A stretch of DNA of 64,000 bases from Snodgrassella communis (GCF_914768045.1 NZ_CAJZCD010000006.1:1-64000); one strand, 5' to 3'; counted from the first letter of the stretch, positions 8,490-19,537 are shown. Program-made: numbers and translations. The notes: generated from the letters alone by a model not told the origin.

Positions 8490-11024
8490 TTATAGGCGGT
8501 TTACTCGGCGAATCTGGGGTATGGAATGCAGATCACGGGTGATGAGGTTGAGCTGGTCTAAGTTTTTTACTTGCAGTACAAAACGCAATTCGATAAAACC
8601 TTCTACGCCTTCAAGTTTTTTTGATGTGGTTTCTACTGATTTGATGTTGCCGCCATTAGAAGATATGGCTGCGGCTATGGTGGCTAGCAGGCCATGACTA
8701 TCGATAGCATTCAGACACAGGGTAGTCTGGTAGTTGCTGGCCTGTAGGATGTCCCAGTTGGCATCCAGTTGCAGTTCGGGATCGGTTTTCAGGATGGTGT
8801 TGCAGATATCACGGTGTATGATGATTCCCTGATCTTTAATCAATAGGGCTTTGATGGAGTCGCCGGGAATGGGGTGGCAGCATTTTGCCAGATGAATATG
8901 GGCTGATTCATTGCCGGTGAGGTTAATCGGTGCCAGTTTGATGGTGTTGTTAAAGTGTTCTCCGGCCAGTTCGGCGATGTGCATGGCTACTGAAACGGGT
9001 TGCAGCAGCCCCATGCCAACTTCGCACAGGATATTTTCAAATGAGGTGTTTTTGAGGTGTAAATCGGCCAGATATTTGTCTTTCAGGCTGTCTGAAAGTA
9101 AAACATTTTCGGGTAGCAGGCTTGAGAGTGCCTTTTGCAATAGTTTTTCTCCCAGACGTATGGCATCACTACGATCCATTTTTTTTATTTGGCTGCGGAT
9201 GGCTGTGCGTGCATGGCTGGATACGGTAAAGTCTAGCCATGCCGGTGTGGGATGGCTATTGCTTGATGTGATGATTTCTACTATGTCGCCTGTGTGTAAG
9301 CGGGTGCGTAACGGCATCAGGTTATGGTTGATGCGCGCTGAAACGGTTCGATTGCCAATATCAGTATGGACTGCATAGGCAAAATCCACTGGTGTGGCAC
9401 CTTCTGGTAAGGTGATGATTTTACCTTTAGGGGTAAAAATATATACTTCATTTGGAAATAGATCTGTTTTGACATGCTCTAGGAATTCGATGGCGTTGGC
9501 GCTGTGTGCCTGAATGTCCAGTATGCTTTGCAGCCACTGGTTGGTACGCATCTGGGCTTGATCAAAACTGTTCTGTTCACTATCTTTGTGCATCCAGTAG
9601 CTGGCAATGCCACGTTCGGCTACGGTATCCATTTCATGGGTGCGTATCTGTACTTCTATGGGTAAGCCATAGGGGCCGACGAGTATGGTATGCAGGCTTT
9701 GATAGCCATTGTTCTTGGGAATGGCAATATAATCTTTGATTCGACCCGGTTTGGGTTTGTATAGATTATGTAGGACGCCTAATGCGGTGTAGCAGGCTGG
9801 TATGTTGTTGACGATAACTCGGAATGCATAGATGTCCATTACATCGGCAAAGTGCAGATTTTTCCGGCGCATTTTTTCATAAATGCTGTACAGGTTTTTT
9901 TCTCTGCCTCTTACCTGAGCCTCAATATTGGCGCTGACTAAGCGCTGGCTGAAAGCGCGCAATACTTTGCCCACTACATCGCGCCGGTTACGTCGGGATG
10001 ATTGTATGGCTTTTGCTAATACTTCATAGCGATGGGGGTATAGATGCTGGAAGGCTAAATCCTGCAATTCTCGATAAACGTGATTTAATCCGATGCGATT
10101 GGCCAGTTGCGCATAAATTTCCATGGTTTCTTGGGCAATACGCCTGCGGCTGTCTGGCTTTTTTGCCGACAGGGTGCGCATATTGTGTAATCGGTCGGAT
10201 AATTTGACGATAATTACGCGTACATCTTGAGTCATCGCCATTATCAGTTTGCGAAAGCTTTCGGCCTGTGCTTCCTGCTGGCTGTTGTATTCCAGTTTTT
10301 CCAGCTTGGATAATCCATCTACCATGTTGGCGATGGTTTCGCCAAATTCGGCAATGATTTCTTCTTTGGTGGTGCCTGTGTCCTCCAGTACATCATGCAG
10401 TACGCCGGCGCATAAAGCCTGTATGTCTACGTGCCATTCTGCCAGCTGGGTGGCCACAGCCAGTGGATGGGTAATATATGGCAGGCCACTATTACGAAAT
10501 TGTCCCTGATGTGCTACGGCACCAAATTCGCATGCTTTATTGAGCAGATGCAGGTCTTCTTTGCTCAGGTAAGAAGCAATATGCAGAAGTTTCTTCTGTG
10601 CTTCAGCAATAATGGCTTGATAGCTGCTTTCTATTTGTTGCTGGCAGCATTTCAGCTGGGTGGCGATACTGGTGTGTGATGAGGTATTAATGCTATCAAA
10701 TATTTTCATGCCTACAGGTCCCATAGCCTGACTGGGCATATGTTTATCTGTGGCGGTGATTGATAAGTCTTCAAAGGCTATTTTGATTAAGACTGCTGCA
10801 AGTGCCTGTATGCGTTGCTGGTGTTGCGCCAGTGATGTGGTGATGTCAAAGCTGCGTTTAAGTAGCGCGGTTTTGCCAGCATGCTCAGCTAGGGTGTAAA
10901 TGTAGGCGCAAGCCTGTTCCAGTAATTGCCAGCGTTCCTGTTTGTTCAGATACTCTGTTTGTGCAAACAGGCTATCCCGCCACTGATTAACAGGTGGTTT
11001 ATAGGGTAGGCTGGGTGGGAACAT
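8490..11024 (-). CDS. spoT: Bifunctional (p)ppGpp synthetase/hydrolase SpoT
   Basis: 844 residues, about 140 longer at the N terminus than E. coli SpoT. It makes and degrades the stringent-response alarmone. The hydrolase HD domain is intact (H210-D211 in GVLHDVLEDT; AQAESFRKLIMAM; DRLHNMRTL). The synthetase domain has GREKNLYSIYEKM, DIYAFRVIV, YQSLHT and EVQIRT. A TGS domain (FTPKGKIITLPEGATPVDFAY) and a C-terminal ACT domain follow. Residues 30-86 look like a degenerate second copy of the start of the HD domain (see finding). It lies downstream of gmk and rpoZ on the same strand, as in Neisseria, 15 bases after rpoZ. Confidence 0.96.
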   Translation of the reverse strand: MFPPSLPYKPPVNQWRDSLFAQTEYLNKQERWQLLEQACAYIYTLAEHAGKTALLKRSFDITTSLAQHQQRIQALAAVLIKIAFEDLSITATDKHMPSQAMGPVGMKIFDSINTSSHTSIATQLKCCQQQIESSYQAIIAEAQKKLLHIASYLSKEDLHLLNKACEFGAVAHQGQFRNSGLPYITHPLAVATQLAEWHVDIQALCAGVLHDVLEDTGTTKEEIIAEFGETIANMVDGLSKLEKLEYNSQQEAQAESFRKLIMAMTQDVRVIIVKLSDRLHNMRTLSAKKPDSRRRIAQETMEIYAQLANRIGLNHVYRELQDLAFQHLYPHRYEVLAKAIQSSRRNRRDVVGKVLRAFSQRLVSANIEAQVRGREKNLYSIYEKMRRKNLHFADVMDIYAFRVIVNNIPACYTALGVLHNLYKPKPGRIKDYIAIPKNNGYQSLHTILVGPYGLPIEVQIRTHEMDTVAERGIASYWMHKDSEQNSFDQAQMRTNQWLQSILDIQAHSANAIEFLEHVKTDLFPNEVYIFTPKGKIITLPEGATPVDFAYAVHTDIGNRTVSARINHNLMPLRTRLHTGDIVEIITSSNSHPTPAWLDFTVSSHARTAIRSQIKKMDRSDAIRLGEKLLQKALSSLLPENVLLSDSLKDKYLADLHLKNTSFENILCEVGMGLLQPVSVAMHIAELAGEHFNNTIKLAPINLTGNESAHIHLAKCCHPIPGDSIKALLIKDQGIIIHRDICNTILKTDPELQLDANWDILQASNYQTTLCLNAIDSHGLLATIAAAISSNGGNIKSVETTSKKLEGVEGFIELRFVLQVKNLDQLNLITRDLHSIPQIRRVNRL

Positions 11025-11039
11025 GGCTATTTGCCTGTG

Positions 11040-11243
11040 TTATTTTTGTTTTTTGAGTAGCTCTGTTCCAATTTGGCCGCTGGCAATTTCACGTAAGGCA
11101 ATAACTGTGGGCTTGTCATGATCTTCTTCAACCAGTGCGGTAGCACCATTGGCCAGTTGTCGTGCACGCAAGGCGGCAGTCATAGTGAGGTCAAAGTGAT
11201 TGGGAATACGTCCGATGCAATCTTCTACTGTAATACGAGCCAT
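11040..11243 (-). CDS. rpoZ: RNA polymerase omega subunit
   Basis: 67 residues beginning [20 protein letters not shown], the canonical omega start. Omega helps assemble the beta' subunit and forms part of a ppGpp binding site on RNA polymerase, which fits its placement directly before spoT. The conserved block [14 protein letters not shown] is present. The gene sits between gmk (about 50 bases upstream) and spoT (15 bases downstream), so the three are probably cotranscribed. Confidence 0.97.
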   Translation of the reverse strand: MARITVEDCIGRIPNHFDLTMTAALRARQLANGATALVEEDHDKPTVIALREIASGQIGTELLKKQK

Positions 11244-11294
11244 AATCTGAATTCCATTCCTGATATTAAGTAATTAAGAAATAGTTGAAATAAA

Positions 11295-11906
11295 TTATTC
11301 TCCGGCTAAAATCCGGGTAACTGTTTGACTTTGTGCTTGTGCACGTAATCCGACCGAACGGATAATTGCCAGTAAATCTTGCTCTGCCTGAGTAAGCTCC
11401 TGATTAACAATTACATAATCAAATAGTATGCTTTGTGCAATTTCTTCGCGTGATTTTTCCAGCCGGTAGGCAATCACGTCTTCGCTATCTGTGCCTCGGT
11501 TTTGCAGGCGCTCGGTTAGTTCAGTCATTGAGGGGGGTAAAATAAAAATGCTGGTTGCATCTGGCAGTAAGCGACGGATCTGTTCTGCCCCCTGAACATC
11601 AATTTCTAGAATAACGTTGTAGCCCTGCTGGGTTAATGATTCTACGGCTTTTAAACTGGTGCCATAATAATTGCCATATACATTGGCATGCTCTATAAAG
11701 GCATTGTCGGCAATCATTTCCTCAAATTCACTACGGCTGACAAAATGATAATGTACACCATTTTGCTCTCCTGCACGTGGCATTCTGGTGGTGTGGGAAA
11801 TTGAAATATGAATATCCGGCTGATTGGCACTCAGGCGCGATACCAGAGTGGTTTTGCCTGTTCCTGAAGCAGCAGAAACAATAAAAATATGTCCAGATTG
11901 CAACAT
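11295..11906 (-). CDS. gmk: Guanylate kinase
   Basis: 203 residues. Phosphorylates GMP to GDP. The P-loop SGTGKTT is at 14-20, the GMP-binding segment SHTTRMPRAGEQNGVHYHF follows near 38-56, and the DVQGAEQIR block near 103. Length is standard. It is the first gene of a gmk-rpoZ-spoT operon and is divergent from pyrG across about 165 bases. Confidence 0.97.
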   Translation of the reverse strand: MLQSGHIFIVSAASGTGKTTLVSRLSANQPDIHISISHTTRMPRAGEQNGVHYHFVSRSEFEEMIADNAFIEHANVYGNYYGTSLKAVESLTQQGYNVILEIDVQGAEQIRRLLPDATSIFILPPSMTELTERLQNRGTDSEDVIAYRLEKSREEIAQSILFDYVIVNQELTQAEQDLLAIIRSVGLRAQAQSQTVTRILAGE

Positions 11907-11934
11907 AATATAAATTTAAGGATTACGGTGACTA

Positions 11935-11964
11935 ATTATGCCACAGCCGTGGTTGTTACGCCAA
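11935..11964 (-). promoter_or_regulatory. Putative gmk promoter
   Basis: Minus-strand TTGGCG (11959-11964), 18-base spacer, CATAAT (11935-11940), about 30 bases before the gmk ATG. A reasonable sigma-70 match in the gmk/pyrG divergent region. Confidence 0.45.
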
Positions 11965-12042
11965 TGTGAATAAAGCATTATTGCATATTCTTGCATTGTG
12001 TGAAGCCAGTAGTATCTTTCTTTTAGGGTTATTTTCAGCTAA

Positions 12043-13698
<1,656 letters not shown>

Positions 13699-13719
13699 TT
13701 TAATATTTTCTGCTATGCT

Positions 13720-13758
13720 AAATAGGCTACTCGTTTTCTCGGGTAGTCTATTTTTTTG
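13720..13758 (+). terminator. pyrG terminator
   Basis: Imperfect 13-base stem AATAGGCTACTCG/CGGGTAGTCTATT with a short TTTT-containing loop, followed by seven T residues. Confidence 0.85.
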
Positions 13759-13845
13759 TTTAGAATTAGTAATATTTTTGCTATCTGGGATGACATTTTG
13801 TATGATGGTTTGAATGTTTATGTATGCAGATATCAATCTTTCAAT

Positions 13846-14346
13846 ATGAAGAATATTATTTTACTGGTCATGGTGGCTATCGGTTTTTGGTGGTTGCAGT
13901 ATGGCGCGGAGGAGGAACAGCAGCAGAAGAGTCAAGCGCATGAGCAGATAGTAGATTCTTTTAAGTCAATTCGGAATAATTTTACTGGATCGCCTTCGAA
14001 TAATAGTGCTTTGGTGGAGGCTATTCCTGTTAGGCGGGCTCAAAGTGAAAATCTTGATAAGGTGCAGGTATATGGAGAGGGCAAGGTAATGAAAACTTTG
14101 CCCGATGATAATAAGGGTGTGCGTCATCAACGATTTATACTCAATACTGACGACGGTACTCTTTTAGTAGTGCATAATATTGATTTGGCTCCTAGATTAG
14201 ATGGTTTACAGCGTGGGGATAAGGTTGCTTTTGCTGGTGAGTATATTAGTAATAAACGGGGTGGTCTGATACATTGGACACATCATGATCCTTCGCATCG
14301 CCATGCTGATGGCTGGTTGTTATATCAGGGAAAGCGTTACCAATAA
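13846..14346 (+). CDS. DUF3465 family secreted protein
   Basis: 166 residues from the ATG at 13846. An upstream in-frame start would add 30 residues that overlap the terminator of pyrG and have no signal character. Residues 1-17 are a hydrophobic signal or membrane anchor (MKNIILLVMVAIGFWWLQYG). The C-terminal 100 residues match the DUF3465 pattern: GEGKVMKTLPDDNKGVRHQR, HNIDLAPR, GDKVAFAGEY and IHWTHHDPS, a small OB-like fold of unknown function. The linker from 20 to 85 is low complexity. It is probably periplasmic. Downstream is an HdeD-like gene on the same strand. Confidence 0.85.
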   Translation: MKNIILLVMVAIGFWWLQYGAEEEQQQKSQAHEQIVDSFKSIRNNFTGSPSNNSALVEAIPVRRAQSENLDKVQVYGEGKVMKTLPDDNKGVRHQRFILNTDDGTLLVVHNIDLAPRLDGLQRGDKVAFAGEYISNKRGGLIHWTHHDPSHRHADGWLLYQGKRYQ

Positions 14347-14415
14347 ATTTGCTGGGATGGTGCGTTTTAAAAATTTACCATTTGTATTTTATATATTTAA
14401 ATAGAGGAAAATATT

Positions 14416-14991
14416 GTGAATAATCTTTCTTTTCGTAATCCATTGGTTGATTTATTGTCTGAAAATTGGTGGATGGTACTAATACGTGGTGGTGCAGCTT
14501 TAATTTTTGGCTTACTCACGTGGTTCTATCCATTTATTTCCATTCTGATTATGGTGATGTTCTTTGGTGTTTATGTTTTGATTGATGGGGTGTTGGGCGT
14601 TGTTATTGCTATCAACGGCCGCCGGACACATCAGGATTGGTGGCTGATGCTGATTTGGGGTATGGTGAGTATCTTGGCTGGAATAATGACCTTTTTTGTT
14701 CCGGGTATAACTTGGCTGGTTTTGATTACATTTATTGCAATCTGGTCGCTAGTTAGTGGAATACTTCAGATAATCGCTGCTATTCGTTTACGTAAATCTA
14801 TTCGTGGAGAGGGCTGGATGATTGTTGCGGGTATGTTATCTGTTTTGGTAGGTATTATTTTATTTGTCAATCCTGTGCAAGGGGGAATAGCGCTCACTTG
14901 GGTTATTGGTGTTTATGCAGCTTTGTTTGGTGTGATGAATATTGCTCTGGCTTTTCGGTTACGCCGGTTTGCTGCTTCTGGAAATGATTAA
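14416..14991 (+). CDS. HdeD family (DUF308) membrane protein
   Basis: 191 residues, start GTG preceded by AGAGGA 8-13 bases upstream. Six hydrophobic segments arranged as three repeated pairs, with the DUF308 hallmarks (RGGAALIFGLLTWFYP near 24, WGMVSILAGIMTFFVPG near 80, GMLSVLVGIILFVNP near 137). In E. coli HdeD contributes to acid resistance at high cell density; here the role is inferred from family only. It ends at a shared bidirectional terminator facing tyrB. Confidence 0.9.
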   Translation: MNNLSFRNPLVDLLSENWWMVLIRGGAALIFGLLTWFYPFISILIMVMFFGVYVLIDGVLGVVIAINGRRTHQDWWLMLIWGMVSILAGIMTFFVPGITWLVLITFIAIWSLVSGILQIIAAIRLRKSIRGEGWMIVAGMLSVLVGIILFVNPVQGGIALTWVIGVYAALFGVMNIALAFRLRRFAASGND

Positions 14992-15032
14992 AATTAATGA
15001 TTCTTTAATATTGACTTCGTTTATTTGTTAAA

Positions 15033-15066
15033 AAGCTGGCTGGTAATAATTGAAACCAGCCAGCTT
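15033..15066. terminator. Bidirectional terminator between hdeD-like gene and tyrB
   Basis: Perfect 12-base inverted repeat AAGCTGGCTGGT/ACCAGCCAGCTT with a 10-base loop. T-rich flank on the minus-strand side serves tyrB; it also lies 40 bases past the plus-strand gene. Confidence 0.85.
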
Positions 15067-15086
15067 ATGTCGTTTAGGAAATGATT

Positions 15087-16280
15087 TTATTTCAATACTT
15101 CTGCCATCGCATTGGCCACATATTCTATATTGCTGGTATTTAAACCGGCCATACACATGCGACCATTTTCGACTAAATACACTCCGAATTCATTTTTTAA
15201 GCGATTTACCTGTTGGGGGCTTAAGCCGGTGAAGCTGAACATGCCACGTTGTTTTATAAAATAGCTGAAATCGCGTTCTGGAATTTTAGCCTGTAATACT
15301 TCATACAAACGAGAGCGCATAGCACGAATGCGATCGCGCATGATATAAACTTCTTGCTCCCATTGCTGAAATAATTGGCTATTATTCATTACACGGTCAA
15401 CTACGTTGCCACCGTATGCGGGTGGGTTTGAATATAAACGGCGAATAGTAAATTTAAGCTGGCTTTGTACCAGACGCGCTTCTTCTGCTGTAGGGCAGAC
15501 TATACTCAGACCACCGACGCGTTCACCATACATGGATAGATTTTTGGAAAATGAATTACTGACATATATACATAAGCCCATATCTACCGCTTTGCGAATT
15601 GCATAGGTATCTGTATCTATATCATCCCCAAATCCTTGATATGCTATGTCCATGAAAGGTATTAGCTGCTTTTGCTGGATAATATCCAGTATTTCATCCC
15701 ATTGCTGATGTGTGGGGTCGATACCTGTAGGATTGTGGCAGCACGGGTGTAATAATATGATGCTGCCTGCTTCTAGTTGCAGAAAAAATTGTTTTAGTTC
15801 TGTAAATTTGATGCCAATGGTTTTAGGATCATAATAGGGATATTGATGTACTTCTATTCCTGCTCCTTCAAATATACTAATATGATTGCCCCATGTAGGA
15901 TCACTAACGTAAGTTTTTGCCTGTGGGAACCACTGGTGGATAAATTCTGCACCAATGCGTAAGGCACCAGAGCCACCAAGGCTGGCAATGGTTGCAATCC
16001 TATTTGTTTTAATGGCTTCGTGTTCACTGCCGAATAATAATTTCTGGCAGGCTTGTCTATAACCGGGGAACCCTTCCATAGGTAGATATTCATGTGGCAG
16101 ATGTTTTTCTACCATCTGCGACTCTACAGTTTTGACGCATTCCAGTACAGGTACGTGACCAGTATCATCATAATAAACACCTACACCCAGATTCACTTTT
16201 TGGCTGCGCGAGTCCTGTTTGTATTGCTCCATCAGACCTAGAATAGGATCACCCGGATAGTATTTGACGTTCTGAAACAT
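15087..16280 (-). CDS. tyrB: Aromatic amino acid aminotransferase (class I)
   Basis: 397 residues, closely following the AspC/TyrB subgroup (MFQNVKYYPGDPILGLMEQY; GVGVYYDDTG; CCHNPTGIDPT). The PLP lysine is in SNSFSKNLSMYGERVG, and the substrate-carboxylate Arg is near the C terminus. It transfers amino groups between aromatic amino acids (or aspartate) and 2-oxoglutarate. Sequence alone does not separate TyrB from AspC; nearby shikimate pathway genes make an aromatic role plausible. Confidence 0.88.
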   Translation of the reverse strand: MFQNVKYYPGDPILGLMEQYKQDSRSQKVNLGVGVYYDDTGHVPVLECVKTVESQMVEKHLPHEYLPMEGFPGYRQACQKLLFGSEHEAIKTNRIATIASLGGSGALRIGAEFIHQWFPQAKTYVSDPTWGNHISIFEGAGIEVHQYPYYDPKTIGIKFTELKQFFLQLEAGSIILLHPCCHNPTGIDPTHQQWDEILDIIQQKQLIPFMDIAYQGFGDDIDTDTYAIRKAVDMGLCIYVSNSFSKNLSMYGERVGGLSIVCPTAEEARLVQSQLKFTIRRLYSNPPAYGGNVVDRVMNNSQLFQQWEQEVYIMRDRIRAMRSRLYEVLQAKIPERDFSYFIKQRGMFSFTGLSPQQVNRLKNEFGVYLVENGRMCMAGLNTSNIEYVANAMAEVLK

Positions 16281-16388
16281 CTCAGTTCCTTAGAAGACAG
16301 CAATGTTATTTGAGGGAAAGTGAATTGCCATAATGCAATCCAATGTAATTGTACCTCAAATGTTTTTACTTTCTATTGATTTGAACTG

Positions 16389-17096
16389 TTATTTCTTAAC
16401 AAAGACCAAATCCCACACATTATGTCCCAGACGTTTGCCACGTGCCTCAAATTTGGTTTCCGGCCGATAGGCAGGTGTGGGTGCAAAATCGGTTGCTGTA
16501 TTTTGTAATTCGGAGAAGCTGGTTAGTACTTCAAGCATTTGTTCTGCATACTCTTGCCAGTCAGTAGCCAGATGGATATAGCCGTTTTTTTGCAATTTTG
16601 GTAGCAGTTGTTCAATAAACGGTATTTGAATCAGACGGCGTTTGTGATGGCGTTTTTTATGCCATGGATCAGGAAAAAAAATATGTATGCCATGCAGGCT
16701 GTTGTTGCTGAGCATATGATTGACTACTTCTACTGCATCATGGCGCATGACTTTTATATTCTGGATATTTTGTTCCTGAATCAGTTTTAATAAATTGCCT
16801 ACGCCTGGTCCATGGACATCAATAGCCAGAAAGTCATATGCAGGAAGATTTTGGGCAATGGCAGCGCTTGCTACACCCATACCAAAGCCGATTTCGAGAA
16901 TTTTAGGTGCATTTCGATTGAATATAGTGTTTAAATCTACTATATTTTTATGGTAATCAATACCATATTGCGCCCATTGTGTATCAATGGCACGTTGTTG
17001 TGCAGCAGTCATGTGGCCTTGGCGAAGAACAAAGCTGCGGATACTACGGGTATGATGTTCATTGCTTTCCACTAGTTGATCGGGTTTGTTGGTCAT
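16389..17096 (-). CDS. trmB: tRNA (guanine-N7-)-methyltransferase
   Basis: 235 residues. Methylates G46 in the variable loop of tRNAs. The SAM-binding motif EIGFGMGVASA is near residue 70 and the family signature FFPDPWHKKRHHKRRL near 140, followed by HLATDWQEYAE. The N-terminal RSFVLRQGHMTAAQQ is typical. It lies 60 bases downstream of aroB on the same strand and may be cotranscribed with the aroK-aroB pair. Confidence 0.96.
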   Translation of the reverse strand: MTNKPDQLVESNEHHTRSIRSFVLRQGHMTAAQQRAIDTQWAQYGIDYHKNIVDLNTIFNRNAPKILEIGFGMGVASAAIAQNLPAYDFLAIDVHGPGVGNLLKLIQEQNIQNIKVMRHDAVEVVNHMLSNNSLHGIHIFFPDPWHKKRHHKRRLIQIPFIEQLLPKLQKNGYIHLATDWQEYAEQMLEVLTSFSELQNTATDFAPTPAYRPETKFEARGKRLGHNVWDLVFVKK

Positions 17097-17156
17097 ACTT
17101 TATCTTGCGTTTAATATTAAGGTTGATGATTGAGCTGATAGCGATTCTAACATGCT

Positions 17157-18239
17157 TCATGAAATGTATTGCTTTAATGTCGCTGCAAGGGTATCTGCTG
17201 TAATATTGTCAGCTAGCATAGCCTGCCCAAGGGTTTTGATCACTACAAAACGCAAGTTTCCATCAACTACTTTTTTATCATGGCTCATATGGGTAAGCCA
17301 TGCACTCATTGGCATTGTCGGTGGGACAACTGGCAGGTTGGCTTTAGATAATATTGCAATTACGCGTGCAGTATCTTCCGGATGCAGATAACCAAGTTGT
17401 TCAGACAATCGACATGCCAGTACCATGCCCGCAGCGACAGCTTCTCCATGTAACCAGTTGCCATAGCCCATTTCTGCTTCGATGGCATGGCCAAAGGTGT
17501 GACCAAGATTCAGATAAGCGCGTATGCCGGCTTCTTTTTCATCTTTGCCAACAATATCGGCTTTCATCTGACAGCAGCGATAAATGGCCTCAGCCAGTAC
17601 AGAGGGGTTTTGATCAATTAATGCAACAATGTTGCTTTCAAGCCATTGTAAGAATTCAATATCACCTAATACTGCATATTTAATAACTTCTGCTAAACCT
17701 GCGGAGAGCTCGCGAGAAGGTAAGGTTTGTAAGCTGTTTATGTCGATAAATACGGCCTGTGGCTGATAGAATGCGCCAATCATATTTTTTCCCAAGGGAT
17801 GATTGATTGCTGTTTTACCGCCGACAGATGAATCTACCTGACTAAGAAGTGTGGTGGGAATTTGAATAAAAGGAGCACCACGCTGGTAAGTTGCAGCTGC
17901 AAAGCCTACCATATCGCCAATGACTCCTCCGCCCAACGCTAATAAAGTGGTCTGGCGTTCTGCTCGATGTTGCATCAAGCCGTCATAAATAAGATTTAGT
18001 GTTTGCCAGTTTTTATATTGTTCACCATCGGGCAAAATGATGCTGAAATGCTCATAACCTGACTGGGTTAGAATTTGTTGCCATTGAGATAAGTATAATG
18101 CTGCAACTGTGTCATTACTAATAATTGCAATTTTATTATTAAGATAGGGAGCAAGGATATTTTGTGCTGATTCAAGTAAGTGACTACCAATAAAAATTGG
18201 ATATTGATGTGAGGCGGTGGCAACGGAAAGAGTATACAT
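17157..18239 (-). CDS. aroB: 3-dehydroquinate synthase
   Basis: 360 residues. Second step of the shikimate pathway, converting DAHP to 3-dehydroquinate with NAD and a divalent metal. Visible motifs: [19 protein letters not shown] near 100, [17 protein letters not shown] near 138, and metal-ligand segments [11 protein letters not shown] and HGEAVAAGM near 245 and 263. Only 6 bases separate it from aroK, so the two are translationally close and surely one operon. Confidence 0.97.
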   Translation of the reverse strand: MYTLSVATASHQYPIFIGSHLLESAQNILAPYLNNKIAIISNDTVAALYLSQWQQILTQSGYEHFSIILPDGEQYKNWQTLNLIYDGLMQHRAERQTTLLALGGGVIGDMVGFAAATYQRGAPFIQIPTTLLSQVDSSVGGKTAINHPLGKNMIGAFYQPQAVFIDINSLQTLPSRELSAGLAEVIKYAVLGDIEFLQWLESNIVALIDQNPSVLAEAIYRCCQMKADIVGKDEKEAGIRAYLNLGHTFGHAIEAEMGYGNWLHGEAVAAGMVLACRLSEQLGYLHPEDTARVIAILSKANLPVVPPTMPMSAWLTHMSHDKKVVDGNLRFVVIKTLGQAMLADNITADTLAATLKQYIS

Positions 18240-18245
18240 AATGGC

Positions 18246-18824
18246 TTATAACAGAGACAATTGTTGGGGAGGTTTACGCAGTAATCGTATTATTCGAGTA
18301 ATGGTATGGGTACTATCAGGACTATCTACATCTATTATTGTATGTGCTGTGGTGCGATAAATAGGATCACGTATAGTATATAATTCCTCTAGTTTGGCTA
18401 ATGGATCTGATACCTGTAGCAGCGGGCGGTTTTTATCATGTGCAATTCTGCCCAATAAGACCTCTGGTTGGGCATGAAGATAAACTACGTGGCCATTTTG
18501 TTGCAGTTTAAGCCGGTTTTCAATTTGTAAAACTGTGCCGCCACCCGTAGCGATCACAATATTTTTTTGTTGTACCAGATCGCTGATGACCATTGCTTCT
18601 CGACAGCGAAATCCAGCTTCTCCTTCAAGCTCAAAAATGGTTGGTATGGAAACACCAGTACGTTCGCAGATTACCTGATCACTATCATAGAAGGTACGAC
18701 GTAATTTATTTGCCAGTTGTTTACCAAGAGTAGTTTTACCTGCTCCCATCAAACCAATCAGAATTAGGTTGCCAGCTATATCATCCATGTCTGTTATTGT
18801 AGCTGAGTACCGCAATTTATGCAT
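18246..18824 (-). CDS. aroK: Shikimate kinase
   Basis: 192 residues from the ATG at 18822-18824; an alternative ATG at 18786-18788 (MDDIAGNLILIGLMGAGKTT) gives 180 residues and fits the usual N terminus better, but neither has a clear ribosome site. Phosphorylates shikimate. Walker A GLMGAGKTTLGK, the substrate-binding DSD, the ELEGEAGFR block and the GGGTV motif are all present. It is followed at 6 bases by aroB. The adenylate-kinase-like lid lies around the RPLLQ segment. Confidence 0.95.
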   Translation of the reverse strand: MHKLRYSATITDMDDIAGNLILIGLMGAGKTTLGKQLANKLRRTFYDSDQVICERTGVSIPTIFELEGEAGFRCREAMVISDLVQQKNIVIATGGGTVLQIENRLKLQQNGHVVYLHAQPEVLLGRIAHDKNRPLLQVSDPLAKLEELYTIRDPIYRTTAHTIIDVDSPDSTHTITRIIRLLRKPPQQLSLL

Positions 18825-19055
18825 TACTAGACTTGCGATAGATAGTTAATGGCTAGTGCTGAATCTATTTATATTATTCTATGCAAATTTTGATTCGTTG
18901 TTAGTTTATTAATAAGGGAATTGTAAATATTCCAAATTCAGTACAGAACTAATGCAGAAAAATGATGTTGCTTGTTTTTAGTGATTAACTCAATCAATGT
19001 CATATTATATGCCTTATGAGGTTTTTGGTGTTTTAAGCCCTCAGTCATTATTCAA
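18825..19055. other. Gap between aroK and the IS relic
   Basis: AT-rich, no open frame of note. On the minus strand it follows the transposase relic and could contain its degraded 3' end, but no motif is clear. The aroK promoter should be here; none is convincing. Confidence 0.5.
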
Positions 19056-19418
19056 TTACGTTCCTTGCTTTTTCCAGATTGTTAAAGAGATATAAATCCG
19101 GCATTTCTGTGCGCTACGTACGTTTGTATCTTTCAATATAGCTATTTTGATTTGGCTGCTAGGGTTATTGTATTCTATCGCTATATTAGGAAATTTCGTT
19201 CGGTTAGAGGATGTATTCCCGGTAAACGCCTGTCCATTATCTTCGCGTATTTTTAGAGGATAATATGGTATTCGTTGTTTACGCTTTATCCTGAGGTTAA
19301 GCTGCCCGATAAATGCATGGTAATTCCAGTGGCTATGCTTTATGAACTGAAGTAGGTACTTGAACTTTGCTATGATTTCTTTCTTAAGTTGAGATTTTAT
19401 CCTATGCTTGACAAACAA
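19056..19418 (-). pseudogene. Relic of an IS3-family transposase (OrfB)
   Basis: An open stretch of 120 codons whose translation carries scrambled parts of an IS3-type integrase. NLRIKRKQRIP resembles the N-terminal LNLRIKxKKRLP segment. After an apparent deletion, PLKIREDNGQAFTGN resembles the DNGxEF catalytic Asp motif, and IAIEYNNPSSQIKIAILKDTNVR resembles the I-x-P-G-x-P-x-QNAxIE-xxNxxxR block in which the catalytic Glu lies. The first Asp segment, the Glu and the C terminus are missing or corrupted, so it cannot be active. No terminal inverted repeats are recognisable. The assignment rests on motif order alone. Confidence 0.6.
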
Positions 19419-19483
19419 TAGGCCTCAGCTTCTTTTAAGTAGATACGATTTGATACGGTGTTTGCTAGTTACAGTTTTACATA

Positions 19484-19514
19484 AGAAAAGCCAGTCTGTT
19501 TTTGCAGACTGGCT
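19484..19514 (-). terminator. pilQ operon terminator
   Basis: Ten-base stem AGCCAGTCTG/CAGACTGGCT with a 6-base A-rich loop on the minus strand, followed by TTTTCTTAT, 25 bases past the pilQ stop. Confidence 0.88.
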
Positions 19515-19537
19515 GAATCGATATTGCTGAATATGAA

